DNA from: Streptomyces sp. CG4
GTDB lineage: Bacteria > Actinomycetota > Actinomycetes > Streptomycetales > Streptomycetaceae
Assembly: GCF_041080655.1 (NCBI RefSeq)
Contig: NZ_CP163525.1
Coordinates: 6,138,001 to 6,202,000 of the forward strand
Length of the DNA stretch: 64,000 bases
Direction of reading: 5' to 3'
In this document: positions 50,663 to 60,126 of the stretch, in pieces
Layout of the letters: every line of letters begins with the position of its first letter
Position numbering within the stretch: the first letter of the stretch is position 1
Made by a program: the position numbers and the translations under genes
The notes under the pieces: generated by a model
Told to the model about the DNA's origin: nothing
The model's database searches: none
The model's input: only the letters and a program-made list of their open reading frames with translations

Positions 50663-52924
50663 TCAGCTCACGTCCGACGGGTCCAGTCGGTAGAGCGTGG
50701 ACTGGCTGGCGGAGGAGGAAGAGGAGGACTTCGAGCTCGAAGAGCTTGCGGTCTTGCCGTACGCGCTCTCCTTCACCGCCGTGCCGTGCTTCTTCACCCA
50801 GTTCGACACCTCGGTGCTGAGGCTGTTGCCGCCGCCGGGGCCGCCGCCCATGCCACCGCCGCCGATCTGGACGTAGTGCAGCTCGCCCTTCTTCACGAGT
50901 TCCTCCAGCTTGGCGACGGTCATCGCCTGGTCGGTGCCGGTGAAGCCCCACATGGAGATGACCGGCATCCTGGCGCTCAGCTCGATCTGGGCCGCGCTCT
51001 GCGAGTGGGAGACCGCGAGCAGCCAGGTGGCGCCGTCCCGGTGCTTCTTCAGGTACGCGATCAGCTCGCTGTTCGCACCGCCCATGCCACCGCCCATGCC
51101 GCCAGGGCCGCCACCGGCCATGCCCGCGCCGGTACGACCGCCCGTGCGGTCGCCCTCGCCGCCGGAAGTCGTACCGCCCGGTGCCGTACCACCCAACGCG
51201 CCCTGCCCGCCGGGCAGTTCACCGTTCTGCGCACCACCCGGAAAGCTGCCGGCCTGCTGTCCGCCGCCCGGCATCTCCCCGCCGGGCGCACCACCGGGCG
51301 CACCACCGGCCGCCCCGCCCGGCATGCCGTTCGCCGATCCGCCCGGCACCGTACCGCCGCCCGGGAAGCCGCTCCGGCCGCTGCCGAAGCCGCCCCGGCC
51401 GCCGCCTCCGCCGGGGCCGCCGAAGCCGCCTCCCGTGGAGGGGCCGGCCGTCGGGTTCACGCCGCTCATGCCGCCGCCCGAACCGGACGGCACCGACCAG
51501 GCGTACGCCGCCGGGCCCGCGACCGCGGCGACGACCGCCGCCGCCACGGAGGCCGCGAACAGCCGTACGTGGTTGCCGGAGCGGAAGACGAACAGGCCGG
51601 TGATCGCCGCCGCCATGACCACACCGACGGCCGGCCACAGCCAGGTGTGCCAGCCGGAGGCCCGGCGGAGGAGCACGACGGCCCAGATCGCCGTGCCGGC
51701 GAGGCCGACCGGCAGCACCCACACCCAGCGCTTGTCGGCGCGGAACGCGCGCAGCAGCAGGACGCCGCCGCCTCCGCACAGCGCCGCGATGCCGGGCGCG
51801 AGGGCGGTGGTGTAGTACGGGTGCATCGTGCCCTCGGCGGTCGCGAAGGTGACGTAGTGCAGGACCGTCCAGCCGCCCCAGAGGATGAGGGCGGCCCGGG
51901 TGAGGTCGGTGCGCGGGGCACGGCCGCACAGGATCAGGCCGGCGACGAGCGCGACGGCCGCGAACGGGATCAGCCAGGAGATCTGGCCGCCGAGGATGTC
52001 GTTGAACATCCGGCCGAGCCCCGCGGAGCCGGAGAAGCCGCCGCCCCCGCCTCCGCCGCCGTTGCCCTCGCCGCCGAAGATCCGGCCGAGGCCGTTGTAG
52101 CCCATGATCAGGTTCCAGGCGGTGCCGTCCGTCGAACCGCCGATGTACGGCCGCTCGGAGGCGGGCACGAGGGACACGGCGACGGCCCACCAGAAGCCGG
52201 CGACCGCCAGGACCACGCCGGCGATCAGCAGGTTCACGATCCGCCGCACGAGCTTCGGCCCTGCCGCGAGCAGATGGACGGCGAAGACGGCGGGCAGCGC
52301 GATGTAGCCCGCCAGCATCTTGGTGTTGAAGGCGAGGCCGAAGCACACCGCCGAGCCGAGCAGCGGCAGCAGCGTGCCTTTGCGCGTGGCGCGCAGGGCG
52401 AGCGCCGCGCCGCCGACCATCAGCAGGACGAGGATCGTGTCGGGGTTGTTGTCCCGGTTGATGGCGACCGTGATCGGGGTCAGCGCGAGGACGAGCGCGG
52501 CCACGGCGGCTGCCGCGTGCCCGAACGTCCGCTTCACGGAGGAGTGCAGGATCCAGATCGCGCCGAGCCCGGCCGCTACCTCGGGCAGCATCATCTGCCA
52601 GGTCCCGAAGCCGAAGATCCGGCACGACAGGCTCATGACCATGTCGGCGAACGGCGGTTTGTCGACCGTCAGGAAGTTCCCGGCGTCGAGCGACCCGAAG
52701 AACCAGGCCTTCCAGTTCTGCGTGCCGCTGTAGATGGCCGCGCTGTAGAAGCTGTTGAGGCTGTTGCCCGACAGGTTCCAGCAGTACAGCACCGCCGCCA
52801 GGAGCATGATCGCGATCAGCGCGGGGGGCGACCAGCGTGGTGCCGGGCCCGGTGCCGCGGTCGCGGGGTGTGGGTCGGGGCTCACGGCTGTCGTGTGGGG
52901 GAGGGGATCGGTGGCAGATGTCAC
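50663..52924 (-). CDS. GT39-type membrane glycosyltransferase (ArnT/PMT-like)
   Basis: 753 residues. About 12-13 helices in the first 480: LIAIMLLAAVLYCWNLSGNS (helix 1), FGSLDAGNFLTVDKPPFADM carrying the catalytic Asp motif of lipid-linked glycosyltransferases (near 75), and INRDNNPDTILVLLMVGG. Then a glycine-rich region (about 500-610, FPGGG, MPGGAAGGAPGG repeats), a soluble C-terminal domain (LIAYLKKHRDGATWLLAVSH, near 625) and a serine-rich tail. Transfers a sugar from a polyprenyl phosphate to an extracellular acceptor. GTG 52922-52924 as start. Another Gly cluster (GGEGNGGGGGGGGFSGS) sits in a loop near 275. Confidence 0.88.
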   Translation of the reverse strand: MTSATDPLPHTTAVSPDPHPATAAPGPAPRWSPPALIAIMLLAAVLYCWNLSGNSLNSFYSAAIYSGTQNWKAWFFGSLDAGNFLTVDKPPFADMVMSLSCRIFGFGTWQMMLPEVAAGLGAIWILHSSVKRTFGHAAAAVAALVLALTPITVAINRDNNPDTILVLLMVGGAALALRATRKGTLLPLLGSAVCFGLAFNTKMLAGYIALPAVFAVHLLAAGPKLVRRIVNLLIAGVVLAVAGFWWAVAVSLVPASERPYIGGSTDGTAWNLIMGYNGLGRIFGGEGNGGGGGGGGFSGSAGLGRMFNDILGGQISWLIPFAAVALVAGLILCGRAPRTDLTRAALILWGGWTVLHYVTFATAEGTMHPYYTTALAPGIAALCGGGGVLLLRAFRADKRWVWVLPVGLAGTAIWAVVLLRRASGWHTWLWPAVGVVMAAAITGLFVFRSGNHVRLFAASVAAAVVAAVAGPAAYAWSVPSGSGGGMSGVNPTAGPSTGGGFGGPGGGGGRGGFGSGRSGFPGGGTVPGGSANGMPGGAAGGAPGGAPGGEMPGGGQQAGSFPGGAQNGELPGGQGALGGTAPGGTTSGGEGDRTGGRTGAGMAGGGPGGMGGGMGGANSELIAYLKKHRDGATWLLAVSHSQSAAQIELSARMPVISMWGFTGTDQAMTVAKLEELVKKGELHYVQIGGGGMGGGPGGGNSLSTEVSNWVKKHGTAVKESAYGKTASSSSSKSSSSSSASQSTLYRLDPSDVS

Positions 52925-53128
52925 GGGCGCAGCCTGCACGGCGCGCGTAGGTGGCCGCTGTGGCGAAGCTGGCGCTCGGCTGTGAAGAGCCAAAGGGTGC
53001 CGTAGGTATTCGCCGGCGGATCCGTGGATTTCACTGCAGTAATAGCGACAAATCGTTGTGGGGCTGGGCGGCGGTGCCGTTCGGTGGTACGGGGAGCACC
53101 CCCGCAACCAACCGAACGGAGACCAGAA

Positions 53129-53728
53129 ATGGGAAAGCACCGCAGGCCGTCGCATTCGCCAACTGGACGGCGAGTGGGTATGGGCGTCGCCACCGTGACC
53201 CTCGGGCTCACCGGCCTCGGCCTCAGCGCGACCTCCGCGCAGGCGGCGACGAACGACGCCGTGGATCCCGCTGCCGGGCAGTTCGTCGAGGGGCCCGGCG
53301 CGCCTGACGCGGCCCACCCGGGTGCGAAGTTCGACGAGGGTCTCTACAAGACCTTCGCGGGGATGGACAATCAGTCGTTCAACACGGTCAGAAACGCGCT
53401 GATGAGCCAGAATCCGGACGACGAGTCGAATCCGGAGCTGCGGCAGCGGGAGCAGGAGCTGCAGCGAAGCTTCTACTCCAACGGCTGCACGGGAGTGCCC
53501 AGCTCATTCGTCTCGCAGCGGACCACGGACGCCTGCGCTCAGCACGACTTCCGTTACACCGTCGGTCCGAACGTCTACGGCGAACAGACCGAGGCAGGAA
53601 AGGCCGAACGGGCCGCTGCCGACGCGCAATTGGGAGAGAACATCGGCGGCTGGACGGGGGCGGGCGCCAAATTGCTCACCAATCAAGTGGGCGGATGGTT
53701 CTTCAAGAGCACGCCCACGGCCGGTTGA
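53129..53728 (+). CDS. Secreted phospholipase A2 (prokaryotic type)
   Basis: 199 residues. Signal peptide (1-about 38, VATVTLGLTGLGLSATSAQA), then a helical domain. NGCTGVPSSF...TTDACAQHDFRYT (about 112-145) carries the Cys pair and the His-Asp catalytic dyad of the prokaryotic PLA2 family (C-T-x-V-P ... C-x-x-H-D-F-x-Y). A pro-region of about 70 residues precedes it. Hydrolyses the sn-2 ester of phospholipids outside the cell with calcium. ATG 53129 has weak GGAGACC upstream. Terminated by a strong hairpin. Confidence 0.9.
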   Translation: MGKHRRPSHSPTGRRVGMGVATVTLGLTGLGLSATSAQAATNDAVDPAAGQFVEGPGAPDAAHPGAKFDEGLYKTFAGMDNQSFNTVRNALMSQNPDDESNPELRQREQELQRSFYSNGCTGVPSSFVSQRTTDACAQHDFRYTVGPNVYGEQTEAGKAERAAADAQLGENIGGWTGAGAKLLTNQVGGWFFKSTPTAG

Positions 53729-53748
53729 CGCCACCGCTTCCGCGTGAC

Positions 53749-53782
53749 AGTACCCTCGGGCCCCGGCCGGCCCGAGGGTACT
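53749..53782 (+). terminator. Terminator of the phospholipase gene
   Basis: AGTACCCTCGGGCC (53749-53762) and GGCCCGAGGGTACT (53769-53782), perfect 14-bp stem with 6-base loop. Confidence 0.9.
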
Positions 53783-53917
53783 CAGACGGCGAACTCCCTG
53801 TCCGTGGATCACTACAGAAAGCGAGACCCGGCGGCGCGCACAACTCCCCGCCCCTCCGGCGCGTCAAGCAGTCGGCGCAGGAATGCGCCCACGTGACGTT
53901 CCAAGAGGGGGACCTGT

Positions 53918-54841
53918 ATGACCCACCGCATATCCCGGCGTGCCAAAGTGCTGGCGGCAGCCGTCGGCGCCGGGGCGCTCGTACCCGCCGTCATGGCCGC
54001 CACCCCGGCCGCCGCGGCCACGCCCGCCGTCAGTTGTACGTCGGGCAAGGCGGGGCTCGCCGCCAAGTTGCAGAAGGACATCACGGCCGTCCTCGCGGGC
54101 CGCCGGGGCACCGTCGCCCTCGGCGTGTACGACCGCGCCACCAGCACCACCTGCACGCTGCGCGCCACCAGCTCCTACGACTCGGCGAGCACCGTCAAGG
54201 TCACCGTGCTCGCGGCGCTGTTGTGGGACGCGAAGAAGGACAACCGCTATCTGACGGACACCGAGGCCTCGCTCGCCAAGGCCATGATCACTCAGTCGGA
54301 CAACAACGCGACGACCAGGCTGTGGAAGCAGCTCGGCCTCGCCAAGATCAAGGGCTTCCTGGCCGCCGCCGGGATGACGAACACCGTGCCTGGCGCGAAC
54401 GGTTACTGGGGCCTGACCCAGGAGAACGTCACCGACGAGCAGAGGCTGCTGGGGCTCATCACCGCCAAGAACGGCGTGCTGAGCGACAACTCCCGTGCCT
54501 ACATCCTGAAGTTGATGGGCCAGGTCGTCCCGGCGCAGCGCTGGGGCACCCCGGCCGGCGCGCCGTCCACCGTCTCCGTGCACGTCAAGAACGGCTGGCT
54601 GCAGCGCGCGACGCACGGCTGGCGGGTGCACAGCCTCGGCACCTTCGACGGCGCCGGCCACGACTACACGATGTCCGTGCTCACGCAGGACAACAGCACC
54701 ATGGACTACGGCGTCACCACCATCCAGAACGTCGCCAGGGTCATCCACAAGGACCTCGTACCGATCACCCCGTCGACCGCGGTCTACGTCCCGACGAACA
54801 GGCCGAGCGAGGCGTTCGTGGCGGTGCCCCCGCAGGGCTGA
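53918..54841 (+). CDS. Secreted serine hydrolase, class A beta-lactamase-like
   Basis: 307 residues. Signal peptide (1-34, ending PAAAA). Serine beta-lactamase fold: SASTVK (Ser-x-x-Lys, near 88-93), MITQSDNNATTRLWKQLG with the S-D-N loop (near 127), and HVKNGWL (near 225) where K-T-G of true beta-lactamases is K-N-G. The omega-loop Glu is not obvious. With those changes it is more likely a peptidase/esterase-type or peptidoglycan-related member than a strong beta-lactamase. ATG 53918 with GAGGGGGA. Monocistronic. Confidence 0.85.
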   Translation: MTHRISRRAKVLAAAVGAGALVPAVMAATPAAAATPAVSCTSGKAGLAAKLQKDITAVLAGRRGTVALGVYDRATSTTCTLRATSSYDSASTVKVTVLAALLWDAKKDNRYLTDTEASLAKAMITQSDNNATTRLWKQLGLAKIKGFLAAAGMTNTVPGANGYWGLTQENVTDEQRLLGLITAKNGVLSDNSRAYILKLMGQVVPAQRWGTPAGAPSTVSVHVKNGWLQRATHGWRVHSLGTFDGAGHDYTMSVLTQDNSTMDYGVTTIQNVARVIHKDLVPITPSTAVYVPTNRPSEAFVAVPPQG

Positions 54842-54875
54842 CGCAGGGCTGAGGCGGGGCTGACGCAGGGCTCGC
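54830..54875. repeat. Direct repeats at the end of the serine hydrolase gene
   Basis: CGCAGGGCTGA is repeated four times, one copy degenerate (GGCGGGGCTGA), starting in the last codons of the gene. The repeats provide three extra in- or out-of-frame TGA words. Confidence 0.7.
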
Positions 54876-54925
54876 TTCACGAGGCGGCCTCCCGCAGGAC
54901 ACCCGCCCGTCCTACGGTGACGCGC

Positions 54926-55954
54926 ATGCGCCTGAGAACCGTACTCGCCACCCTCACCGCCGGCCTGGCGGCGGCCGCCTCGCTGGCCGCCGCCGGGCCC
55001 GCCGACGCCAACTCCGCGAAGGGCCACGCCTGTTCGCCGTCGGTCTCGATCGATCGCTTCTCCGACGCGCTCGACAAGACGACGTACGACGGCACGTTCG
55101 TCGGCAACTTCTCGGCCCTCGCCGTGGACCGGGACGGCTCCCTGGCCGCGCTGGAGGACCGCTCCTCCCTCTTCCGCCTGGACCCGTGGACCCTCCGGCC
55201 GAGGTCCGCCGTCCACCTCGCCGACGAGAACGGCGCCGACCTGGACTCGGAGGGTCTGGCCATCGACCGGGACGGCACCCGGCTCATCACCTCCGAGACC
55301 GAGCCGTCCGTCCGCCGCTACTCGGCCGACGGCAGGATCCTCGACCGCCTCCCGGTCCCGCCCGCCCTCCTCGTCGCCCCGGCCGGCCGCGCCACCGCCA
55401 ACCAGACCTTCGAGGGCCTGACCCTGCTGCCCGGCGGGCACACGCTCCTCGCGTCCATGGAGGAGCCCCTCTCGGGCGACGCCAAGGACCTCGTCCGCTT
55501 CCAGACCTGGACCCGCACTCGGGGCAACCACTTCCGGCTCGCCGACCAGTACGCCTACCGCATCGACGCCGGCCTCGGCGTCCCCGAGATCCAGGCCACC
55601 CCCGACGGCCGCCTCCTCGTCCTGGAACGCGGCTTCACCGCCGGCGTCGGCAACACCGTCCGCCTCTACCTCGCCGACCCCCGCCACGCCACGGACACCA
55701 GTACCGTCGAGAAGCTCACCGGTCAGCCGGACGTCCGCCTGATCAGGAAGACCCTCCTGACGGACATCGCCGCCTGCCCGTCCCTGGGCGCCACGGCGAA
55801 GCAGCCCCAGCCGAACCCCTTGCTGGACAACATCGAGGGGATGACGATCACCGGCCGTGACCGCACCGGCCGCCTGAAGGTGGTGCTGGTGAGCGACGAC
55901 AACCAGAACCAGGCGCAGACGACGAGGTTCTCTTACTTGCGGGTACGGGTCTGA
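54926..55954 (+). CDS. Secreted esterase-like/phytase-like protein
   Basis: 342 residues. Signal peptide (1-28, TVLATLTAGLAAAASLAAAG). The rest is a six-bladed beta-propeller of the esterase-like activity of phytase family: FVGNFSALAVDRDGSLAALE (about 58-78), LDSEGLAIDRDGTRLITSET (about 108-128), QTFEGLTLLPGGHTLLASME (about 162-182), DNIEGMTITGRDRTG and VVLVSDDNQNQAQTTRF at the end. Repeated S/E-G-L motifs and acidic loops suggest calcium-dependent hydrolysis of a phospho- or other ester. ATG 54926; GTG 54917 three codons earlier is possible. Confidence 0.88.
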   Translation: MRLRTVLATLTAGLAAAASLAAAGPADANSAKGHACSPSVSIDRFSDALDKTTYDGTFVGNFSALAVDRDGSLAALEDRSSLFRLDPWTLRPRSAVHLADENGADLDSEGLAIDRDGTRLITSETEPSVRRYSADGRILDRLPVPPALLVAPAGRATANQTFEGLTLLPGGHTLLASMEEPLSGDAKDLVRFQTWTRTRGNHFRLADQYAYRIDAGLGVPEIQATPDGRLLVLERGFTAGVGNTVRLYLADPRHATDTSTVEKLTGQPDVRLIRKTLLTDIAACPSLGATAKQPQPNPLLDNIEGMTITGRDRTGRLKVVLVSDDNQNQAQTTRFSYLRVRV

Positions 55955-56045
55955 CTCGCGCCCTCGTTCTGTTACGGAGGGATGAAATCCGCTCACGCGT
56001 GCGTTGGTGCCTTCCGGCAGAGCAGCTCAACAGGGAGGCACCGGC

Positions 56046-59000
56046 GTGGCAACGCAACGGGGATGGGCGAAACGGTTGGCGGGATACGCCTGGCGCTACC
56101 CCAAGGACGTGATCCTCGCCCTCGGCTCCTCGCTCGTCGGCATGGCCGTCATGGCCGTCGTACCGCTGATCACCAAGGTGATCATCGACGACGTGATCGG
56201 GAACCACACCCGCTCGATGGCGCCCTGGGCCGGCGCCCTGATCGCCGCTGCCCTGCTCGTCTACGCCCTCACCTACATCCGCCGCTACTACGGCGGCCGC
56301 CTCGCCCTCGACGTCCAGCACGACCTGCGGACCGAGATGTACGGCACGATCACCCGCCTCGACGGCCGCCGTCAGGACGAGCTGTCCACCGGGCAGGTCG
56401 TCGGCCGGGCCACCAGTGACCTGCAGCTCATCCAGGGCCTGCTCTTCATGCTCCCGATGACCATCGGGAACGTCCTGCTCTTCCTGATCTCCCTGGTGAT
56501 CATGGCGTGGCTGTCACTGCCACTGACCCTGGTCGCGCTCGCCGTCGCGCCCGCGCTCGCCTGGATCGCCAGGCGCAGCCGCAGCAAGCTGCACCCCGCC
56601 ACCTGGTACGCCCAGGCGCAGGCCGCCGCCGTCGCGGGCGTGGTCGACGGCGCGGTGAGCGGCGTACGCGTGGTGAAGGGCTTCGGGCAGGAGGAGCAGG
56701 AGACCGGGAAGCTCAGGGAGGTCGGCCGCAAGCTCTTCGCGGGGCGCCTGCGCACCATACGGCTGAACAGCACGTACACCCCCGCCCTGCAGGCCGTCCC
56801 GGCCCTCGGCCAGGTCGCCATGCTGGCGCTCGGCGGCTGGCTGGCCGTGCGCGGCCACATCACGCTCGGCACCTTCGTCGCCTTCTCCTCGTACCTCGCC
56901 CAGCTGGTCGGCCCGGTCCGCATGCTCGCGATGGTTCTCACGGTCGGCCAGCAGGCCCGGGCCGGCACCGAGCGCGTCCTGGAGCTGATCGACACCGAGC
57001 CGACGCTCCACGAAGGCACCAAGACGCTCCCCGCCGACGCGCCCGCGACCGTCGAGTTCGACGACGTGTCCTTCGGCTACGACGACGAGCGCCCCGTCCT
57101 GCGAGGACTGACCTTCGAGATACGCCCCGGCGAGACCCTCGCCGTCGTCGGCTCCTCCGGCTCCGGCAAGTCCACCCTCTCCCTGCTGCTCCCGCGCTTC
57201 TACGACGTCACCCACGGCGCCGTCCTGATCGGCGGCCACGACGTACGCGAGCTGACCCTGGACAGCCTGAGGGCCGCGATCGGGCTCGTCCCCGAGGACT
57301 CGTTCCTCTTCTCGGACACCGTCCGCAGCAACATCGCCTACGGCCGCCCGGACGCCACCCGGGAGGAGATCGAGGCCGCCGCCCGCGCCGCCCAGGCGGA
57401 CCGTTTCATCGGGGAACTCCCCGACGGGTACGACACCAAGGTCGGCGAGCAGGGCCTGACCCTCTCCGGCGGCCAGCGCCAGCGCATCGCGCTCGCCCGC
57501 GCCCTGCTCACCGACCCGCGCCTGCTCGTCCTGGACGACGCCACCTCGGCCGTGGACGCCCGGGTCGAGCAGGAGATCCACGAGGCGCTCAAGCAGGTGA
57601 TGCAGGGCCGTACGACCCTGCTCATCGCGCACCGCCGCTCCACCCTCAACCTCGCCGACCGCATCGCCGTCCTCGACGGCGGCCGGCTCGCCGACCTCGG
57701 CACCCACGAGGAACTCCAGCAGCGCTCGGCGCTCTACCGGCGGCTGCTGACCGACCCGGACGAGCTGGGCGGGGTCTCCCCGGGCCATGTCGAGCCCGCC
57801 GTACCGCGGGAGGACACCTCCGTCCGCGAGGAGCTGGACGCCGAGTTCGACGCCGAGCGGGGCGTGACCCCGAGGCTGTGGACGGGCGACCGGCAGCCGA
57901 AGGAGCAGGCGCTCTCCGGCACCCCGGCCACCCCGGAGCTGCTCGCCCAGGTCGAGGCGCTGCCCCCGGCCGTCGACACCCCGGACATAGACGAGGCCCG
58001 AGCGGTCCGCCGCGAGGACTCCTACGGCCTGCGCCGCCTGCTGCGCGGCTTCGGCCTGCCCCTCCTGCTCAGCCTGCTGCTGGTCGCCGTGGACGCGGGC
58101 GCCGGCCTGCTGCTGCCGGTGCTGATCCGGCACGGCATCGACGCGGGCGTGACGAAGATGGCCCTCGGCGCCGTGTGGGCGGCCGCGCTGCTCGGTCTGC
58201 TGACCGTCCTCGTCCAGTGGGCCGCGCAGATCGGCGAGACCCGGATGACCGGCCGTACCGGTGAGCGGGTGCTGTACGCGCTGCGGCTGAAGATCTTCGC
58301 CCAGCTGCAGCGGCTCGGGCTCGACTACTACGAGCGCGAGCTGACCGGCCGGATCATGACCCGGATGACGACCGACGTGGACGCGCTGTCCACGTTCCTG
58401 CAGACCGGCCTGGTCACCGCGTTCGTCTCGGTCGTCACCTTCTTCGGCATCATGGTCGTCCTGCTGGTGATCGACGTCCAGCTCGCCCTCGTCGTCTTCG
58501 CGACGCTGCCCCCGCTGATCGTCGCGACCTTCTTCTTCCGCCGGGCGAGCGTGAAGGCGTACGAACTCGCCCGCGAACGCGTGTCGACGGTCAACGCCGA
58601 TCTGCAGGAGTCGGTCGCCGGGCTGCGGATCGTGCAGGCCTTCCGGCGCGAGCGGGACGGCGGGCGGCGGTTCGCCGAGCGCAGCGACAGCTACCGGCGC
58701 GCCCGGATCCGCGGCCAGTGGCTGATATCGGTCTACTTCCCGTTCGTGCAGCTCCTGTCCTCCGTCGCGGCGGCCTCCGTAATGATCGCGGGCGCACACC
58801 GGGTGGAGGCGCAGACCCTCACCACGGGCGCCCTGGTCGCCTACCTCCTCTACATCGACCTGTTCTTCGCCCCGGTCCAGCAGCTGTCCCAGGTCTTCGA
58901 CGGCTACCAGCAGGCGACGGTCTCGCTGGGCCGCATCCAGGAGCTGCTGCGCGAGCCGACCTCCACGAAGTCCGCGGACGAGCCGCTGGAAGTGCTGTCG

Positions 59001-59747
59001 CTGCGCGGGGACCTCGCCTTCGAGGACGTGCGCTTCGCGTACGGGAACGACGAAGAGGCTCTCACCGGCATCGACCTGACGATCCCGGCCGGGCAGACGG
59101 TGGCCTTCGTCGGCGAGACGGGCGCCGGCAAGTCCACGCTGGTCAAGCTGGTGGCCCGGTTCTACGACCCCAGCGGCGGCCGGGTCACGGTCGACGGCAC
59201 GGATCTGCGCGCCCTGGACCTGACCTCGTACCGGCACCGCCTCGGGGTCGTCCCGCAGGAGGCGTACCTCTTCCCGGGCACGGTCCGGGACGCCATCGCC
59301 TACGGCCGGCCGGGCGCCACGGACGCCGAGGTGGAGGCGGCGGCACGGGCGGTGGGCGCGCACGAGATGATCGCCACCCTCGACGGCGGCTATCTGCACG
59401 AGGTCGCCGAGCGCGGCCGGAACCTCTCGGCCGGCCAGCGCCAGCTGATCGCCCTGGCCCGCGCCGAACTGGTCGACCCGGACATACTCCTGCTGGACGA
59501 GGCCACGGCCGCCCTGGACCTGGCCACGGAGGCGCAGGTCAACCAGGCCACCGACCGGCTGGCGGGGCGGCGTACGACGCTGGTGGTCGCCCATCGCCTC
59601 ACCACGGCGGCCCGCGCGGACCGGGTGGTCGTGATGGACCACGGCCGGGTCGCGGAGGAGGGTACGCACGAGGAACTCCTGGCGAGGGGCGGACGGTACG
59701 CCGCGCTGTGGCGGACCTTCGTGGGAGAGGCCGAAGCCGTGGCATGA
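56046..59747 (+). CDS. Double ABC exporter (two TMD-NBD halves in one chain)
   Basis: 1233 residues, two complete ABC exporter halves fused by a linker (about 590-650). Half 1: six helices, Walker A GSSGSGKST (near 370), LSGGQ, Walker B LLVLDDATS. Half 2: six helices, Walker A GETGAGKST (near 1023), signature LSAGQ, Walker B ILLLDEATA. The catalytic Glu after Walker B is Asp in half 1 and Glu in half 2, so only one of the two ATP sites is canonical, as in asymmetric exporters. Usually these are two genes; here they form one. GTG 56046 with GGGAGGC. Substrate unknown, drug or lipid. A relic of a similar gene follows. Confidence 0.93.
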   Translation: MATQRGWAKRLAGYAWRYPKDVILALGSSLVGMAVMAVVPLITKVIIDDVIGNHTRSMAPWAGALIAAALLVYALTYIRRYYGGRLALDVQHDLRTEMYGTITRLDGRRQDELSTGQVVGRATSDLQLIQGLLFMLPMTIGNVLLFLISLVIMAWLSLPLTLVALAVAPALAWIARRSRSKLHPATWYAQAQAAAVAGVVDGAVSGVRVVKGFGQEEQETGKLREVGRKLFAGRLRTIRLNSTYTPALQAVPALGQVAMLALGGWLAVRGHITLGTFVAFSSYLAQLVGPVRMLAMVLTVGQQARAGTERVLELIDTEPTLHEGTKTLPADAPATVEFDDVSFGYDDERPVLRGLTFEIRPGETLAVVGSSGSGKSTLSLLLPRFYDVTHGAVLIGGHDVRELTLDSLRAAIGLVPEDSFLFSDTVRSNIAYGRPDATREEIEAAARAAQADRFIGELPDGYDTKVGEQGLTLSGGQRQRIALARALLTDPRLLVLDDATSAVDARVEQEIHEALKQVMQGRTTLLIAHRRSTLNLADRIAVLDGGRLADLGTHEELQQRSALYRRLLTDPDELGGVSPGHVEPAVPREDTSVREELDAEFDAERGVTPRLWTGDRQPKEQALSGTPATPELLAQVEALPPAVDTPDIDEARAVRREDSYGLRRLLRGFGLPLLLSLLLVAVDAGAGLLLPVLIRHGIDAGVTKMALGAVWAAALLGLLTVLVQWAAQIGETRMTGRTGERVLYALRLKIFAQLQRLGLDYYERELTGRIMTRMTTDVDALSTFLQTGLVTAFVSVVTFFGIMVVLLVIDVQLALVVFATLPPLIVATFFFRRASVKAYELARERVSTVNADLQESVAGLRIVQAFRRERDGGRRFAERSDSYRRARIRGQWLISVYFPFVQLLSSVAAASVMIAGAHRVEAQTLTTGALVAYLLYIDLFFAPVQQLSQVFDGYQQATVSLGRIQELLREPTSTKSADEPLEVLSLRGDLAFEDVRFAYGNDEEALTGIDLTIPAGQTVAFVGETGAGKSTLVKLVARFYDPSGGRVTVDGTDLRALDLTSYRHRLGVVPQEAYLFPGTVRDAIAYGRPGATDAEVEAAARAVGAHEMIATLDGGYLHEVAERGRNLSAGQRQLIALARAELVDPDILLLDEATAALDLATEAQVNQATDRLAGRRTTLVVAHRLTTAARADRVVVMDHGRVAEEGTHEELLARGGRYAALWRTFVGEAEAVA

Positions 59748-59871
59748 CTCGGGCCACTTGCGTGCCGGACGGAGTCCGGCCAGTCGTCCGCAGTATCGAT
59801 ATGCCGCTTCCGCGGCGTGGCTTTGAGGCCCGCCAGGGCCGAGGAGTGCGAGGGCGACCGAGGGAGGTTCT

Positions 59872-60000
59872 GCCCACGGCCGGGTCGCGGAGGACGGCAC
59901 GCACGACGAGCTCCTCGCCCTCGACGGCCGGTACGCCGAGCTGTGGCGCACCTTCGTCGGCCGCCCCGAACCCGAGGAGCCGGTCACCGCGTCCCGCTGA
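59872..60000 (+). pseudogene. C-terminal relic of another ABC exporter
   Basis: An in-frame stretch of 42 codons ends at TGA 59998-60000 and reads AHGRVAEDGTHDELLALDGR, then YAELWRTFVG. It aligns with the end of the full exporter (DHGRVAEEGTHEELLARGGR, YAALWRTFVG). The preceding 120 bp are non-coding and no start exists. It is the 3' end of a second ABC gene whose body was lost, or of a parent gene pair before fusion. Confidence 0.85.
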
Positions 60001-60126
60001 CGCCCCTGCCGTCACCTGCGCCTCGACCTGTACTTCTGACGGTCGTGCAACCATCCGACATACGTCGTGCGTCCGTACAGCAGTACGGCAATCGGGGGAC
60101 AGGATCATGGCTGGGGGAGGACAACA

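Noticed and set aside
53024..53128. Upstream extension of the phospholipase A2 gene
   Set aside because: The added residues break the signal-peptide pattern; ATG 53129 begins directly before the basic region and hydrophobic core.
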